DNA of 64,000 bases from Prevotella sp. oral taxon 299 str. F0039 (GCF_000163055.2 NC_022111.1:1706420-1770419); one strand, 5' to 3'; positions 18,107 to 28,275 are shown, numbered from the stretch's first letter. Numbers and translations: made by a program. Notes: generated by a model not told the origin, from the letters alone.

Positions 18107-19528
18107 ATGATAAAAATGAAGAAGTTTTTTTTGATAATGGCTCTTAGTTGTTTGGTTTTACAAGGAATTAAAGCTCATAAAACAGTATCTAATGATGAAG
18201 TTATATTACATGCTTGGTGCTGGTCATTTAATACTATTAGAGAGAATCTGCCTAAAATAGCGAAAGCAGGTTACACAATTGTACAAACTTCGCCTGCCCA
18301 ACATTGTGTAACTGAGGTTAAAGGTGATAAAGGAGGAGGTAATCAACTCTATGGACATGGTAAATGGTATTATCAATATCAACCAACAGATTGGAAGATC
18401 GGTAATTATCAAATGGGAACACGTGACGATTTGATAGCACTCTGCAAAGAGGCTAAGCGTTATGGCATACGTATTATAGTGGATGTGCTACCTAACCATA
18501 CTGCAGTTAACGACTGCCAAGTTGAAGATGCTTTAGATTTAGCGGTGGGAGGACACGAAAATTTATACCATGCGAATGGCTTAACAGAAATAAAAGATTA
18601 TAATGATCGCTTGCAATGTACAACGGGACAGATGGGAGGACTGCCTGATGTAAATACAGAAAACCCAGACTTTCAGCATTATTATCTTACATACGTAAAT
18701 GATTTACTATCTTGTGGCGTTCGTGGATTCCGTTATGATACAGCAAAACACATCGGTTTACCTAGCGATCCGAAAGACTCAAAATCGCCCGAAAACGACT
18801 TTTGGGATGTAGTAACAGGACGTAAAGATGTTAAAGGGTTGCGACTAGCTCTTCCGAATGATAGTCTTTTTATGTATGGTGAGGTGTTGCAAGATGCTAA
18901 TGTTAAAGAAAAAGAATATGCAGATATGATCGGAGGCGTTACAGCAAGCACTTTAGGTTGGTGTATACGACATGCACTTGAGGGTCATGAGTGGAAGATC
19001 AATGATATAACAAACTATTGTCACCCTGTAGAACCTCAGAAATTGATCACTTGGGTAGAGTCTCATGATACTTATTGTAATGATCATGAAAGCGCAGGTC
19101 TGACAGATTCGCAGGTTCGTATGGGCTGGGTATTCATCACTGCTCGTCAGTTTGGTACACCATTGTTTTATAGTCGTCCTGATGGTAGTACGTTAGATAA
19201 TGTATGGGGTAATAATATTGTTGGCAAAAAAGGTAATGATGCTTTTCTTCATCCAGAGGTTGTGGCAGTTAATAAATTTCGAAAAGCAATGCATGGACAA
19301 AAAGAAACGATAATTTATGCGAATGAAGGTAAGGTGGTAGAGGTGATGAGAGGAAAAAAAGGAACAGCTCTTATAAATATTTCTTCTGCGCCTCAAAACA
19401 TAAGTATTGCTACTATGTTGCCTAATGGGAAGTATAAAGACGTGGTTTATCAAAATACTTTTGTTGTAAGTCATGGAATATTGAAAGGTACACTTAAACC
19501 TTTAACCTCTTATATTCTTTCTCGTTAA
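18107..19528 (+). CDS. Secreted alpha-amylase (GH13)
   Basis: A 473-residue exported glycosidase acting on alpha-1,4-glucans such as starch or glycogen. Signal peptide to about residue 23 (GIKAHK), then a GH13 barrel with all four conserved regions: DVLPNHT (D126, N130, H131), GFRYDTAKH (nucleophile D211), YGEVLQ (acid/base E259) and WVESHDTY (H320, D321). A small beta domain ends the protein. No lipobox, starch-binding module or C-terminal tag is seen, so it is probably periplasmic or secreted. It is monocistronic: its own promoter lies upstream and a hairpin downstream. ATG 18116 is a possible alternative start. Confidence 0.9.
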   Translation: MIKMKKFFLIMALSCLVLQGIKAHKTVSNDEVILHAWCWSFNTIRENLPKIAKAGYTIVQTSPAQHCVTEVKGDKGGGNQLYGHGKWYYQYQPTDWKIGNYQMGTRDDLIALCKEAKRYGIRIIVDVLPNHTAVNDCQVEDALDLAVGGHENLYHANGLTEIKDYNDRLQCTTGQMGGLPDVNTENPDFQHYYLTYVNDLLSCGVRGFRYDTAKHIGLPSDPKDSKSPENDFWDVVTGRKDVKGLRLALPNDSLFMYGEVLQDANVKEKEYADMIGGVTASTLGWCIRHALEGHEWKINDITNYCHPVEPQKLITWVESHDTYCNDHESAGLTDSQVRMGWVFITARQFGTPLFYSRPDGSTLDNVWGNNIVGKKGNDAFLHPEVVAVNKFRKAMHGQKETIIYANEGKVVEVMRGKKGTALINISSAPQNISIATMLPNGKYKDVVYQNTFVVSHGILKGTLKPLTSYILSR

Positions 19529-19549
19529 AGTAGTTTGCTTATCATTTGT

Positions 19550-19585
19550 CATTATCCACTTTCTGAGTTCAGAGGGTGGATAATG
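19550..19585 (+). terminator. Hairpin terminator after the alpha-amylase gene
   Basis: Ten-base arms CATTATCCAC (19550-19559) and GTGGATAATG (19576-19585) with an inner CTGA/TCAG stem. There is no long T run. Confidence 0.55.
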
Positions 19586-19791
19586 TATATTTAGGAATCA
19601 ATAACGAAACTATGTTCATCTCATTATTATAAGAAAAATATTGTTAGCTTTGATTTTATGATGGGTTGCAAATCCTTTTGGTATATAATAAGAAAGAAAA
19701 CAACGATTAAACGTGGGTGCAATGCATTCATGTTAAAATAAAAATAAGATAAAGATAAGCTGTTCATGTTACGAGCCAACAAGCGTTCTTG
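19586..19791. other. Non-coding stretch before the C10 protease gene
   Basis: AT-rich sequence with no recognisable gene, RNA or repeat; the minus-strand open frame at 19627-19857 has no family features and covers the promoter of the protease. Confidence 0.55.
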
Positions 19792-19822
19792 TTTGTTCTT
19801 ACATTCGTTTTTTGTATCTTTG
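19792..19822 (+). promoter_or_regulatory. Bacteroidota-type promoter of the C10 protease gene
   Basis: TTTG at 19792-19795 and a consensus TATCTTTG at 19815-19822, spacer 19 bases; a near-perfect match. Confidence 0.75.
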
Positions 19823-19858
19823 CAGAACTGAAAAATAATAAAAGGATATATCCTCAAA

Positions 19859-22312
19859 ATGAAATATTGTCATAAAATACAAAAAGTGCTAGCTTGTTTT
19901 GTTTTAATGCTAGCATTTAATACTAGTATTATTGCAGAACCAATTAGTAAGTCTCAGGCTTTGCTGTTAGCATCTAAATATGTAAGTAATCCAATTCTTA
20001 AGAAATCTACAGCTGTAACTCGAGCTATAGATAATGAAAAAAATCCTTCCTTTTACTTATTTGATAATGCCAAAGGGAAAGGATTTGTTATAATATCGGG
20101 TGAAAGTAAAATGAATTCACTCGTGGCATATAGTGAAGAAGGGGATATGAAAAATGCAGTATTGCCTCAACCTATGGTAGATTTACTCAAAAACTATACG
20201 CAAATAGTGAAAGAGGTGCGTGAGGGAAAACGTAAAATAACAGCTCCTAAGATTACAAAGTATGCCGCAGTAGAACCATTAACAAAAACAAAATGGGGGC
20301 AAGCAACACCTTATAATAATTATACTCCACAAGAAAGAACAAAGCGTACACTTACTGGTTGCGTTGCAACTGCAATGTCTCAGATCATGTATTTTCACAA
20401 ATGGCCCCAAAAACGTTATAAAAATGCACCTGTAGATACCCAAGAATTATCACAAATAAAAGATAGTTATGATTGGGATTTAATGAAAGAAACTTATAAT
20501 AACGAGAAAAAAGGTCCTAGTGCTTCTGCGGTTGCAACTCTAATGCGTGATGCTGGAACTGCAGTTAATATGCTTTATAGCCTAAATAGTAGTGGGGCAT
20601 ACATAAAAGATGCCGCCATTGCCTTCCGAGATTCTTTTCAATATGATATAAAATACTTCCGCAATTTAGGTATGAGTGCAAATACTTTTCGTGAAGAACT
20701 TATACAAGAACTGTCTAAAGGATATCCTGTTTTAGGGAAAGGAGGCGCACATGCTTGGGTTTATGATGGATATAATGAAGAAGGACTTGTGCATGTAAAC
20801 TGGGGTTGGTATGGATTCTATAATGGATATTTTGACCTTTCTGTGATAGGAGTTGGTGAAGTTGGAGAAGGAGGTGGTAATGGTAAATACTGGGTTGACC
20901 CTGAAATGATATTATTAAGACCTCGTGATGGCCAACACGAACTATTTAATGATTCTCAAAAGCGTCTCACATTCTATTCAGAAAAAACCTTTTCTTTTAA
21001 TAAGAACAGTTCTAACAACGATAAAAGTGTCATTGTTGAACTCTATGATATAGGTACTACAAAAATAAAAAAAGGTACATCTAAATCTTTTGTAGGCCAT
21101 CTTGGAGTGGCTTTTTATAATCAACAAAACGATTTAGTAAAAATAATCTCATATCCTTTTAATCTTATTTTAGATAATTCAACCCAGAGAATGACCTTAC
21201 GAAGATGGATGTGGGATTTATCCGACCTAGAAACAGGGACTTATCGTGTCGTTCCTGTTTCTAAAGCACTAATATCTGGAGTAGATGTTTTTGGAGAATG
21301 GCAACCTTTTGAAAATGCAATCGAAGCACAAATAAGGGTGGAAAATCGAGGCTTTACAATTATATCGCCAACACCGAACCCCATATTTACATTACAAGAT
21401 AGCCCTAGTTTAATTCGAAATGTGTATGAAAATGGACTTCAAGGAGGTAATCTAAATTTCTCCATTCATAATATTTCCAACACAGAATATCGAGGACATC
21501 TTCGCTTTACACTAGCAGGCACTAACAGAAAACGCCTGTATGCACCTCCGATGAATTCAGAAGTGAGTGTGATACAGCGTAATGGAACGACTCAATTAAC
21601 CCTTCATATTCCTTCTTCTTATAATGATGAAGGACTAAAGGATAGTATTTCTGCAGGAAAATACAAAATGAATGTACAGTTTATATATCGAGATAGTCAA
21701 GGAAATCAACATATTCAAGATGTCGAAGGATTGCAAAATTTTGATATAGAAGTACTTCCTAAGCCTTCTCAAGGATTACTTTCTGTTCGGAAAATGCAAC
21801 TCTATATAAATAATCAGCCCACGTATTTACAAGAGATTAATAGAGCAGATCAAACTGAAGTGGCTCTTTCTATGGATTTAAAGATGACCGATGTTGGCGG
21901 AATTTCAACTTGTAAAGGAAATCTTATTTATTGTGCAAAAGACTTAGAAACAGGTGAAATGCTAGACCTGGCAAGCATCAATAACTTGTTATTGACTAGC
22001 TCCACTCTTAATATTTCTGATATAACAAAGACTGTTTTAAATCTTTCTAGCTTAAAAGAACACCAGCTTTATCAGTTATATGCTTATTTAGAGCAAAATA
22101 ATAATCGCATTGATATAGGCATAGATAGTAATACACCACGTTACTTAAAGGTCTATGGCATTGCTCCACCAACAGGAATTAAGACAATAGAAAACTCAAA
22201 ACAGAAAGCTTTTATTATTTATAACCTGCAAGGTATTCGTCAACAAAGCCCATGGCAATCACTTCCAGCAGGTGTATATATAGTGAATGGACAGAAAGTA
22301 TATAAATATTAA
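19859..22312 (+). CDS. C10 family cysteine protease (streptopain / interpain A-like) with C-terminal tag
   Basis: An 817-residue secreted protease. The signal peptide (to ~residue 27) is followed by a Spi-type propeptide (SKSQALLLASKYVS ... FYLFDNAKGKGFVIISGE) and the C10 catalytic domain, with the nucleophile in LTGCVATAMSQ (C168) and the histidine in GGAHAWVYDGY (H298), then NWGWYGFYNGYF. Residues ~390-780 are beta-rich modules. The end (IYNLQGIR ... LPAGVYIVNGQKVYKY) is the short export tag also seen at 32040 and 32854. Interpain A of Prevotella intermedia belongs to this family and degrades complement and haemoproteins, which would fit the haem genes nearby; that link is inference. Own promoter and terminator. 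Confidence 0.9.
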   Translation: MKYCHKIQKVLACFVLMLAFNTSIIAEPISKSQALLLASKYVSNPILKKSTAVTRAIDNEKNPSFYLFDNAKGKGFVIISGESKMNSLVAYSEEGDMKNAVLPQPMVDLLKNYTQIVKEVREGKRKITAPKITKYAAVEPLTKTKWGQATPYNNYTPQERTKRTLTGCVATAMSQIMYFHKWPQKRYKNAPVDTQELSQIKDSYDWDLMKETYNNEKKGPSASAVATLMRDAGTAVNMLYSLNSSGAYIKDAAIAFRDSFQYDIKYFRNLGMSANTFREELIQELSKGYPVLGKGGAHAWVYDGYNEEGLVHVNWGWYGFYNGYFDLSVIGVGEVGEGGGNGKYWVDPEMILLRPRDGQHELFNDSQKRLTFYSEKTFSFNKNSSNNDKSVIVELYDIGTTKIKKGTSKSFVGHLGVAFYNQQNDLVKIISYPFNLILDNSTQRMTLRRWMWDLSDLETGTYRVVPVSKALISGVDVFGEWQPFENAIEAQIRVENRGFTIISPTPNPIFTLQDSPSLIRNVYENGLQGGNLNFSIHNISNTEYRGHLRFTLAGTNRKRLYAPPMNSEVSVIQRNGTTQLTLHIPSSYNDEGLKDSISAGKYKMNVQFIYRDSQGNQHIQDVEGLQNFDIEVLPKPSQGLLSVRKMQLYINNQPTYLQEINRADQTEVALSMDLKMTDVGGISTCKGNLIYCAKDLETGEMLDLASINNLLLTSSTLNISDITKTVLNLSSLKEHQLYQLYAYLEQNNNRIDIGIDSNTPRYLKVYGIAPPTGIKTIENSKQKAFIIYNLQGIRQQSPWQSLPAGVYIVNGQKVYKY

Positions 22313-22349
22313 AATAAAAGCTCCTCATTTTATTGGGGAGCTTTTATTT
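22312..22349 (+). terminator. Terminator after the C10 protease gene
   Basis: Perfect 13-base arms AAATAAAAGCTCC (22312-22324) and GGAGCTTTTATTT (22337-22349), overlapping the stop codon by one base. Confidence 0.8.
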
Positions 22350-22420
22350 ATTTCTTGAGATACCAACATGTGCTTTAGTAGCATAGAGAAAGATAGAGAG
22401 AATTAAACTTAGAAAAAAGT

Positions 22421-22452
22421 ATTGTTCATTTCAATATATTTTACTATCTTTG
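22421..22452 (+). promoter_or_regulatory. Bacteroidota-type promoter of the coiled-coil protein gene
   Basis: TTG at 22422-22424 and TATCTTTG at 22445-22452, spacer 20 bases. Confidence 0.7.
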
Positions 22453-22501
22453 TAATCAATAACTTATATAAATAGGGCAATATTTAATTAAAACAAACAG
22501 T

Positions 22502-22921
22502 ATGAAGAATTTATTTTTGGCATTTTTAGTGATGCTATTTACTTTTACTTACACTTTTGCAGAGAATAAATCAGAGCTTAAAAGACTCAAAGCACAGCAA
22601 GAAGTATTAAAACTTAACACCGATTTGAATAAGCTTAAAACTAATTATCAAAAGGTTTTAGCAGATGTGCAAACATGGCAGAGTAAAGCAATTGAGGCAA
22701 ATGCAAAAGCCAATACAAACATTTCAACTTATTCAACTACCGATGCATCTAGCACAGCTAAAGAAGCAAAAGCACATGTTAAAGCATTAAAAGAGGTGCG
22801 AAAGTGGAATGCTAAGTTGGCTTGTGGACAAAAAAAGTTGACAAAACTAGAGAAGAAAATAGAAAAGACACAAAAGAAATTAGATAAACTTAATAAGAGA
22901 ATTCAATTTGTAAATCAATAA
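22502..22921 (+). CDS. Small exported coiled-coil protein
   Basis: A 139-residue protein with a signal peptide cleaved near TFAEN (residue ~21). The mature part is almost entirely helical: a first coiled coil (~residues 22-70, ELKRLKAQQEVLKLNTDL), a Ser/Thr/Ala-rich break (~72-88) and a second, very lysine-rich coiled coil (~90-136, LTKLEKKIEKTQKKLDKL). It is probably periplasmic or surface attached. I do not recognise a named family. It has its own consensus promoter and a strong terminator, so it is expressed as a single gene. Confidence 0.75.
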   Translation: MKNLFLAFLVMLFTFTYTFAENKSELKRLKAQQEVLKLNTDLNKLKTNYQKVLADVQTWQSKAIEANAKANTNISTYSTTDASSTAKEAKAHVKALKEVRKWNAKLACGQKKLTKLEKKIEKTQKKLDKLNKRIQFVNQ

Positions 22922-22950
22922 ATAACCAAAACAAATTTTTAGTTATTTCA

Positions 22951-22996
22951 AATAAAGGCAATATGTTTCAAAAATATATTGCCTTTATTTTTTTTT
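22951..22996 (+). terminator. Terminator after the coiled-coil protein gene
   Basis: Arms AATAAAGGCAATAT (22951-22964) and ATATTGCCTTTATT (22976-22989), then a run of T to 22996. Confidence 0.85.
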
Positions 22997-23722
22997 ATAA
23001 ACATACAATACAAGTTTCATGTGATTGATAGTTTAATGCATTTTATTACCTCTATTTATTTACAGAAGTTATTTATTATTTTTTCTGTATTATAATTCAT
23101 CCACAATGTTGGTTCTACTTTTAGCAATGAATACAATTCAAGAAAATGAGAATAAAATGTTTGCTTCACTAAATATAAAAAAGAATAGAGAACAAAACAT
23201 AAAGATAAAAAGATAAAATACCTAGAAATAAGTAGTAGGATTTTTATCTTTAACATTTTAATATCCACTTAATATCTTTCTATAATAAAATCTTATAAGA
23301 TAAAAAGAAATGGTATTGTAGAATGGCTTCTTCGCATTTTATGGACAATATTAACATAGAAAAGACAAGCGAGACATAAGAAGTATTGTTGTTTTAGCGA
23401 TGTCTTTTAATTTATAAAACTTATAAATCCTACAAAAAAAGTAATGCTTTTGTCTACTAATTCCATTGCTATTAAGGCCTAATTGCATTACTTTTGCATC
23501 GTAATATCAATGCTATTATAGCGACATCAAAAATAGCTTAAATTGAATATCTAAATGATATAATTCTTTAATGTTATTTCCTCAGAATTCAGATCTTATT
23601 GTATTCAAATGTATTTTATGTTAAGGCAAGAATAATAGAATAAAAAATACTTGTTATTGTACATTCTAACCTCAAAGAAAGACTCGTAAAAAGCAAAAAA
23701 AAAAATCACTATTTTTAAGTAT
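22997..23722. other. Long non-coding stretch before the second SusC gene
   Basis: No gene is supportable here. The minus-strand frame at 23056-23268 is AT-rich and featureless. A 22-base-unit array occupies 23437-23524, and a homopolymeric A stretch lies near 23695. The rest is AT-rich and may hold regulator sites for the import operon, but I see none I can name. Confidence 0.55.
23437..23524. repeat. 22-base-unit intergenic repeat array, 4 units
   Basis: Units begin at 23437, 23459, 23481 and 23503: AAAAGTAATGCTTTT, AATTCCATTGCTATT, AATTGCATTACTTTT and AATATCAATGCTATT, each with 7 variable bases. Confidence 0.8.
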
Positions 23723-23752
23723 TTTGTAATATCAGTTATTTTGCTATCTTTG
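23723..23752 (+). promoter_or_regulatory. Bacteroidota-type promoter of the second SusC operon
   Basis: TTTG at 23723-23726 and TATCTTTG at 23745-23752, spacer 18 bases. The leader to the TTG start is about 25-30 bases. Confidence 0.7.
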
Positions 23753-23785
23753 CACCCAAAAATTTAGGATCATAACAAGAAACCA

Positions 23786-26700
23786 TTGAAGAAGCAGTTT
23801 TTACATTATTATATATATAGACTCTTAGTATTTTGTAGCTATTTATGGATAACATCTTTGGTGTCTCCCAAATTATATGCACAAACATTTCAACATTCAT
23901 TAGCAGGAAATGTATATGCCGAAGATGGAACACCACTTGTTGGAGCATTAGTTATAGCTCAACAAAATAATCAAGTTATAGCTCAAACAACTACGAAAGT
24001 GAATGGAGGGTTTACCTTTTCGTTTTCTCATGATATCTCAAAAATAACCCTTACAGCTCGTTTCCTAGGCTATCAAGAGCAGGTGCAAACACTGCAAAAC
24101 AACCAGCATACGCTTCGATTTGTGCTAAAAGAAAATACAGAACAGCTACAAAATGTAGTAATAACAGGTTTTGTGAATAAAAGCAAAGAAGGCTATTCAG
24201 GCTCAAGTTTCGTAATCGATAAGGCACAATTAAGCCAGCAAGTAAACACCAACTTATTAGATTTAATTGCCCGAAACACCCCAGGTTTTGAATTAAATGA
24301 AAATATAAAGCAAGGTTCTAATCCCAATATTATTCCAGAAATGCTTCTTAGAGGGCGCAGTGGTTTTGTTGAAGGAAACAATACAAACCTCCCTTTATTT
24401 ATTTTAGATGGAGTAGAGGTAGATATTGGTGTTGTTTTTAATCTTAGAATAAGTTCCATTGAGAAAGTTTCTATCTTAAAAGATGCAGCAGCAACCATCT
24501 TTTATGGAGCAAAAGCAGCTAATGGTGTTATTGTTATTACATCATCACCTACAAGAGAAGGAAAGTTACAAATGGATTATTCAAGTCAATTTCAACTTTC
24601 AAATGCCAATCTTTCTAGTTATCATTTACTTAATGCTGCTAGTAAACTTGCTTACGAAAAAGAAGCAGGACTTTACGGCTCTTTCTTAGGAAATGATAAA
24701 ACCGATATTGAAAGGCAAAAGAGTTACTATGAAAAAAGCAATAGAGTAAATAGTGGAATAAATACCAATTGGCTTAAAATGCCCTTACGATTAGGACTCA
24801 ATCAACGTCATAATATCACTTTAACGGGTGGTAATAGTACTTTTCGATATAGCCTTTTAGGAGGATTAAGTTATACACAAGGAGTGATGAAGAAAAGTAA
24901 TCGTAATAGTAAAGATTTACGAGTAAGTCTTAGTTATGGCAATTGGGACAAACTTTTTCTGCAATATACAGGTCGAATAGAATATACCTCTTCGAGTGAT
25001 GTCCCATACAATAACTTCTCTCATTATGCAACATTAAATCCTTATGATACTCCTTATGATACTGATGGAAATTTAATTAACGAGTTATCCTTTGGAAAGG
25101 CTAATCCACTTTACGAGCAACAACTAAATAGTTATATAAATCATAAAAACTTATATCTTAGTAATCATCTCAAAATAAGGAAAGTTTTAAGAAAAAACTG
25201 GCGTGTAGAAGCGAATGCATCTCACACATATCGTGTGGATAACGATAATACATTTTACTCTCCCTTATCAGTTCGTTTCATTCATTTACCTAAACTAAAA
25301 CGTGGAAGTTTCGACATCTTACATGGAACAACCAGTGATTTCTCGGCTAATACATTTCTAATTTGGAATAAACTATTAGGAAAAGAGGAAGAACATCATA
25401 TAAATCTTGTGATGGGAGCTAATCTGCAGGCAACGAATAGTCAAGCTGATGGGTTTTCTACCCAAGGAGTTTTGAGCGATAAAGCAAACGATGTGGCGCA
25501 ATCTATAGCCTTTGCAGAGGGGGCAACACCATTAGGATCGCAAGAAAAAGCACATCTGCTAGGAGCCTATTTAAATGCTACATACAGTTTTAGGAATACT
25601 TATTTCGTAGATTTATCTTATCGAAGAGAAGGTAGTTCAAAGTTTGGTTCTAACCATCGATATGCTCCTTTTGCCACAATGGGTGTAGCATGGAACATAC
25701 ATAATGAACCATTTATGCACCATTCACCCTTTTCTTTATTAAAATTGCGTGCTAGTAGTGGAATAGTAGGTAAGATAGGCTTTAGTGCTTATCAAGCACA
25801 ATTGAGCTATAAATACCAATCTCGATTAGTATATAACGAGGATATAGGTGCAATCCCTGTAGCAATGGTAAATAAAGACTTAAAGTGGGAACGTACTCTT
25901 AAAACCAATTTGGGAATAGATTTCTCGCTATTAAACGAGCGTTTAAGTGGTTCTTTAGACCTGTATCGTAATGTAACAACCGACTTGGTGATGACTGTTG
26001 CAACCCCATTACATACAGGTTTTAGCGAAGCCAAACAGAATTTAGGAAGTATTCTCAATAAAGGAATAGAGTTGTCGTTAAGAGGAACACTCGTTAAAAA
26101 TAGAGAGTTTGCTCTAAATGGCTATCTAACCTTTTCGCATAATACAAATAAAATTCTCAAAATAAATAACGCCTTAACTAATCATAATGCACAAAATGCA
26201 GCCAAAGAAAATCGTCTTCCAGTGCCAATCTATGCAGAAGGAGAGTCGTTAACAGCCTTAAAGGTGATGGCATCGGCAGGTATCAATCCTGCAAATGGCA
26301 AAGAGTTGTTCTTAAAGAAAGATGGTTCTCTCACCTATTTATATCATTATAACGACAGAATCGTTGTGGGCGATACTAGTCCAAAAGCGCAAGGAAGCGT
26401 GGGCTTAAATGCCAATTATGGCTCATTCTCATTATCTTCTACCTTTGTTTATCGTTTAGGCGCAACACAATATAATCACACTTTAGCAACCAAAGTAGAG
26501 GGGGCAGACCCAACGAACAATGTAGACGAACGGGCATTTTTTGCTCGTTGGAAACAAGAAGGAGATATCGTGAAGTTTAGGAATGTTGCTTGGAATGGAA
26601 CAGTTGTGCCTTCTTCAAGGTTTGTTGCTAAAGAATATACGCTCGAGGGAACAAGTGTTATGCTAAGTTATATCTTTTCTCAAAAACTTTGCAAGCAGCT

Positions 26701-26830
26701 AAAAGTGAGTGATATGAAAGTTTCTTTTTCATTAGGACAGTTTTTTTACCTCTCAAGTATTAAACGAGAAAGAGGGTTAGATTATCCTTTTGCCCATGTA
26801 TATGAGCTTGATTTCCAACTAAAACTATAA
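23786..26830 (+). CDS. SusC/RagA family TonB-dependent transporter
   Basis: A 1014-residue outer-membrane transporter. It appears to use TTG at 23786: the frame is closed by a stop at 23765, no upstream ATG exists, and the TTG gives a good signal peptide (MKKQFLHYYIY ... LYAQ). Residues ~33-115 are a carboxypeptidase-regulatory-like domain (LAGNVYAEDGTPLVGALV), followed by a plug (VVITGFVNKSKEGYSGSS, EMLLRGRSGF, FILDGVEVD, VSILKDAAATIFYGAKAANG) and a barrel. It is followed after 7 bp by its SusD partner. The substrate is unknown; no glycosidase or SARP-type regulator is attached, so the cargo need not be a polysaccharide. Confidence 0.9.
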   Translation: MKKQFLHYYIYRLLVFCSYLWITSLVSPKLYAQTFQHSLAGNVYAEDGTPLVGALVIAQQNNQVIAQTTTKVNGGFTFSFSHDISKITLTARFLGYQEQVQTLQNNQHTLRFVLKENTEQLQNVVITGFVNKSKEGYSGSSFVIDKAQLSQQVNTNLLDLIARNTPGFELNENIKQGSNPNIIPEMLLRGRSGFVEGNNTNLPLFILDGVEVDIGVVFNLRISSIEKVSILKDAAATIFYGAKAANGVIVITSSPTREGKLQMDYSSQFQLSNANLSSYHLLNAASKLAYEKEAGLYGSFLGNDKTDIERQKSYYEKSNRVNSGINTNWLKMPLRLGLNQRHNITLTGGNSTFRYSLLGGLSYTQGVMKKSNRNSKDLRVSLSYGNWDKLFLQYTGRIEYTSSSDVPYNNFSHYATLNPYDTPYDTDGNLINELSFGKANPLYEQQLNSYINHKNLYLSNHLKIRKVLRKNWRVEANASHTYRVDNDNTFYSPLSVRFIHLPKLKRGSFDILHGTTSDFSANTFLIWNKLLGKEEEHHINLVMGANLQATNSQADGFSTQGVLSDKANDVAQSIAFAEGATPLGSQEKAHLLGAYLNATYSFRNTYFVDLSYRREGSSKFGSNHRYAPFATMGVAWNIHNEPFMHHSPFSLLKLRASSGIVGKIGFSAYQAQLSYKYQSRLVYNEDIGAIPVAMVNKDLKWERTLKTNLGIDFSLLNERLSGSLDLYRNVTTDLVMTVATPLHTGFSEAKQNLGSILNKGIELSLRGTLVKNREFALNGYLTFSHNTNKILKINNALTNHNAQNAAKENRLPVPIYAEGESLTALKVMASAGINPANGKELFLKKDGSLTYLYHYNDRIVVGDTSPKAQGSVGLNANYGSFSLSSTFVYRLGATQYNHTLATKVEGADPTNNVDERAFFARWKQEGDIVKFRNVAWNGTVVPSSRFVAKEYTLEGTSVMLSYIFSQKLCKQLKVSDMKVSFSLGQFFYLSSIKRERGLDYPFAHVYELDFQLKL

Positions 26831-26837
26831 AAGAAAC

Positions 26838-28271
26838 ATGAAGAAACTTATTTATATTATCGTCAACATTGTTTTTTCAATGCTTTGTATGGAGTGCTCT
26901 TTTGTAGATATAGATACACCAGGACTACTTAATAACGAGCAGTTGTTTCAAAATAGGCAAGGGTTTGTAGATGCAATGGCGGGAGTTTATGCTTCGATGG
27001 CAGCTCCGTCGTTATATGGAAAAGAACTATCATATAGTTTTATAGATGAGATTGCTCAACTTTATGAAAACGAAGAGCAAGCAAACGAGACTTTTTTAAC
27101 CCGAACATACGACCTTCAATATACACATCCTTTAGTGAGAAATCGTATAAATGCAATTTGGTCGCAGGCTTATTTTTGTATTTCTAGCTTGAATAGTGTG
27201 CTCGAACAGAGTGAACATCGCAAGATAAAGGGACTTGAAGCAATGAGAGCTGAGGCTTATGGGTTGAGAGCTATGCTGCATTTGGATCTCTTGCGTTTGT
27301 TTGCACCTACTATAATGCAGGCAGATAGTAGGGCTATTCCGTATGTAAAAACATTTAGTAGTGCTCCACAGCCAGTGGTATCTGTAAAAGAAGGGTATGA
27401 GTTAGTTACCAAAGACCTACTCATTGCAGATAGTATCTACACATCATTAGAAAGTAAGGACGCAGGAAAAATGGTGTTAGCGCATAGAAATCCCTCGTTT
27501 TTATACCTTTCTCATAATGCAGTAAAAGCCCTCCTTGCTCGTGCTTATCTATGGCAAAATAAACTCCAAGAAGCCTCTTTGTGGGCAAAAAAAGTAATAA
27601 AAGAAGGTTATGAGTTGGCAAAAGAAGAGCAATTATTAGACCTTTTTAGAGGTTACAACGCAAAGACCGAATGTATATTTGCGCTCCATGCGCCCCAAAT
27701 GTATATAGATGTACGCAACACTTGTTTCCCTCCTCGTGCAACAGAACGTTTCAATAAAGTAAGAGATAATTATCGAAAAATATTTAGTTCACACACCTTT
27801 ACGGCAACCAATAACGACTATCGTTTTCAAAGTTACTTCACTTTAACCAATTGGGGTAAGTCTGTTGTAGTGTTATCTAAACTATATGATAAGGATTACG
27901 ATGAACAACAAACTCCTTTACAAGGGCGTTTCCCCAGTATTAATATCATTCGTTTACCTGAAATGTATTATATATTAGCAGAAGCGAGCTATGATGTAGA
28001 TAAGCAAGAAAGTGTGAAAATGCTTAATAAAGTACTGGTATCGAGAGGGTTAAAGCCAATTGAGGTGAGTGATGTAAGCAATAAACAACTATTTACCCAA
28101 TTGTTAGTGAACGAAATAACAAAAGAGTATTGGGGAGAAGGACAAGTGTTTTTTACCTATAAACGCTTTAACTTGCCTTTGCAAGGCTTGCATGGAAAGG
28201 TGCATTCTGCAAATAATAGTACTTTTATTTTGCCGATACCTGTATCTGAAAACCTAACTTATAATCCTTAA
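26838..28271 (+). CDS. SusD/RagB family lipoprotein
   Basis: A 477-residue surface lipoprotein (lipobox MECS region, C19) that forms the lid of the preceding SusC-type transporter. SusD features are visible: IDTPGLLNNEQLFQN near the N-terminus, a TPR-like LEAMRAEAYGLRAMLHLDLLR near residue 135, and FPSINIIRLPEMYYILAEAS near 375, followed by the usual C-terminal segment (ITKEYWGEGQVFFTYKRF). The end lacks the common arginine-rich close but is otherwise full length. The genes are spaced by 7 and 4 bp, so this is the second gene of a four- to seven-gene operon. Confidence 0.88.
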   Translation: MKKLIYIIVNIVFSMLCMECSFVDIDTPGLLNNEQLFQNRQGFVDAMAGVYASMAAPSLYGKELSYSFIDEIAQLYENEEQANETFLTRTYDLQYTHPLVRNRINAIWSQAYFCISSLNSVLEQSEHRKIKGLEAMRAEAYGLRAMLHLDLLRLFAPTIMQADSRAIPYVKTFSSAPQPVVSVKEGYELVTKDLLIADSIYTSLESKDAGKMVLAHRNPSFLYLSHNAVKALLARAYLWQNKLQEASLWAKKVIKEGYELAKEEQLLDLFRGYNAKTECIFALHAPQMYIDVRNTCFPPRATERFNKVRDNYRKIFSSHTFTATNNDYRFQSYFTLTNWGKSVVVLSKLYDKDYDEQQTPLQGRFPSINIIRLPEMYYILAEASYDVDKQESVKMLNKVLVSRGLKPIEVSDVSNKQLFTQLLVNEITKEYWGEGQVFFTYKRFNLPLQGLHGKVHSANNSTFILPIPVSENLTYNP

Positions 28272-28275
28272 AGGC

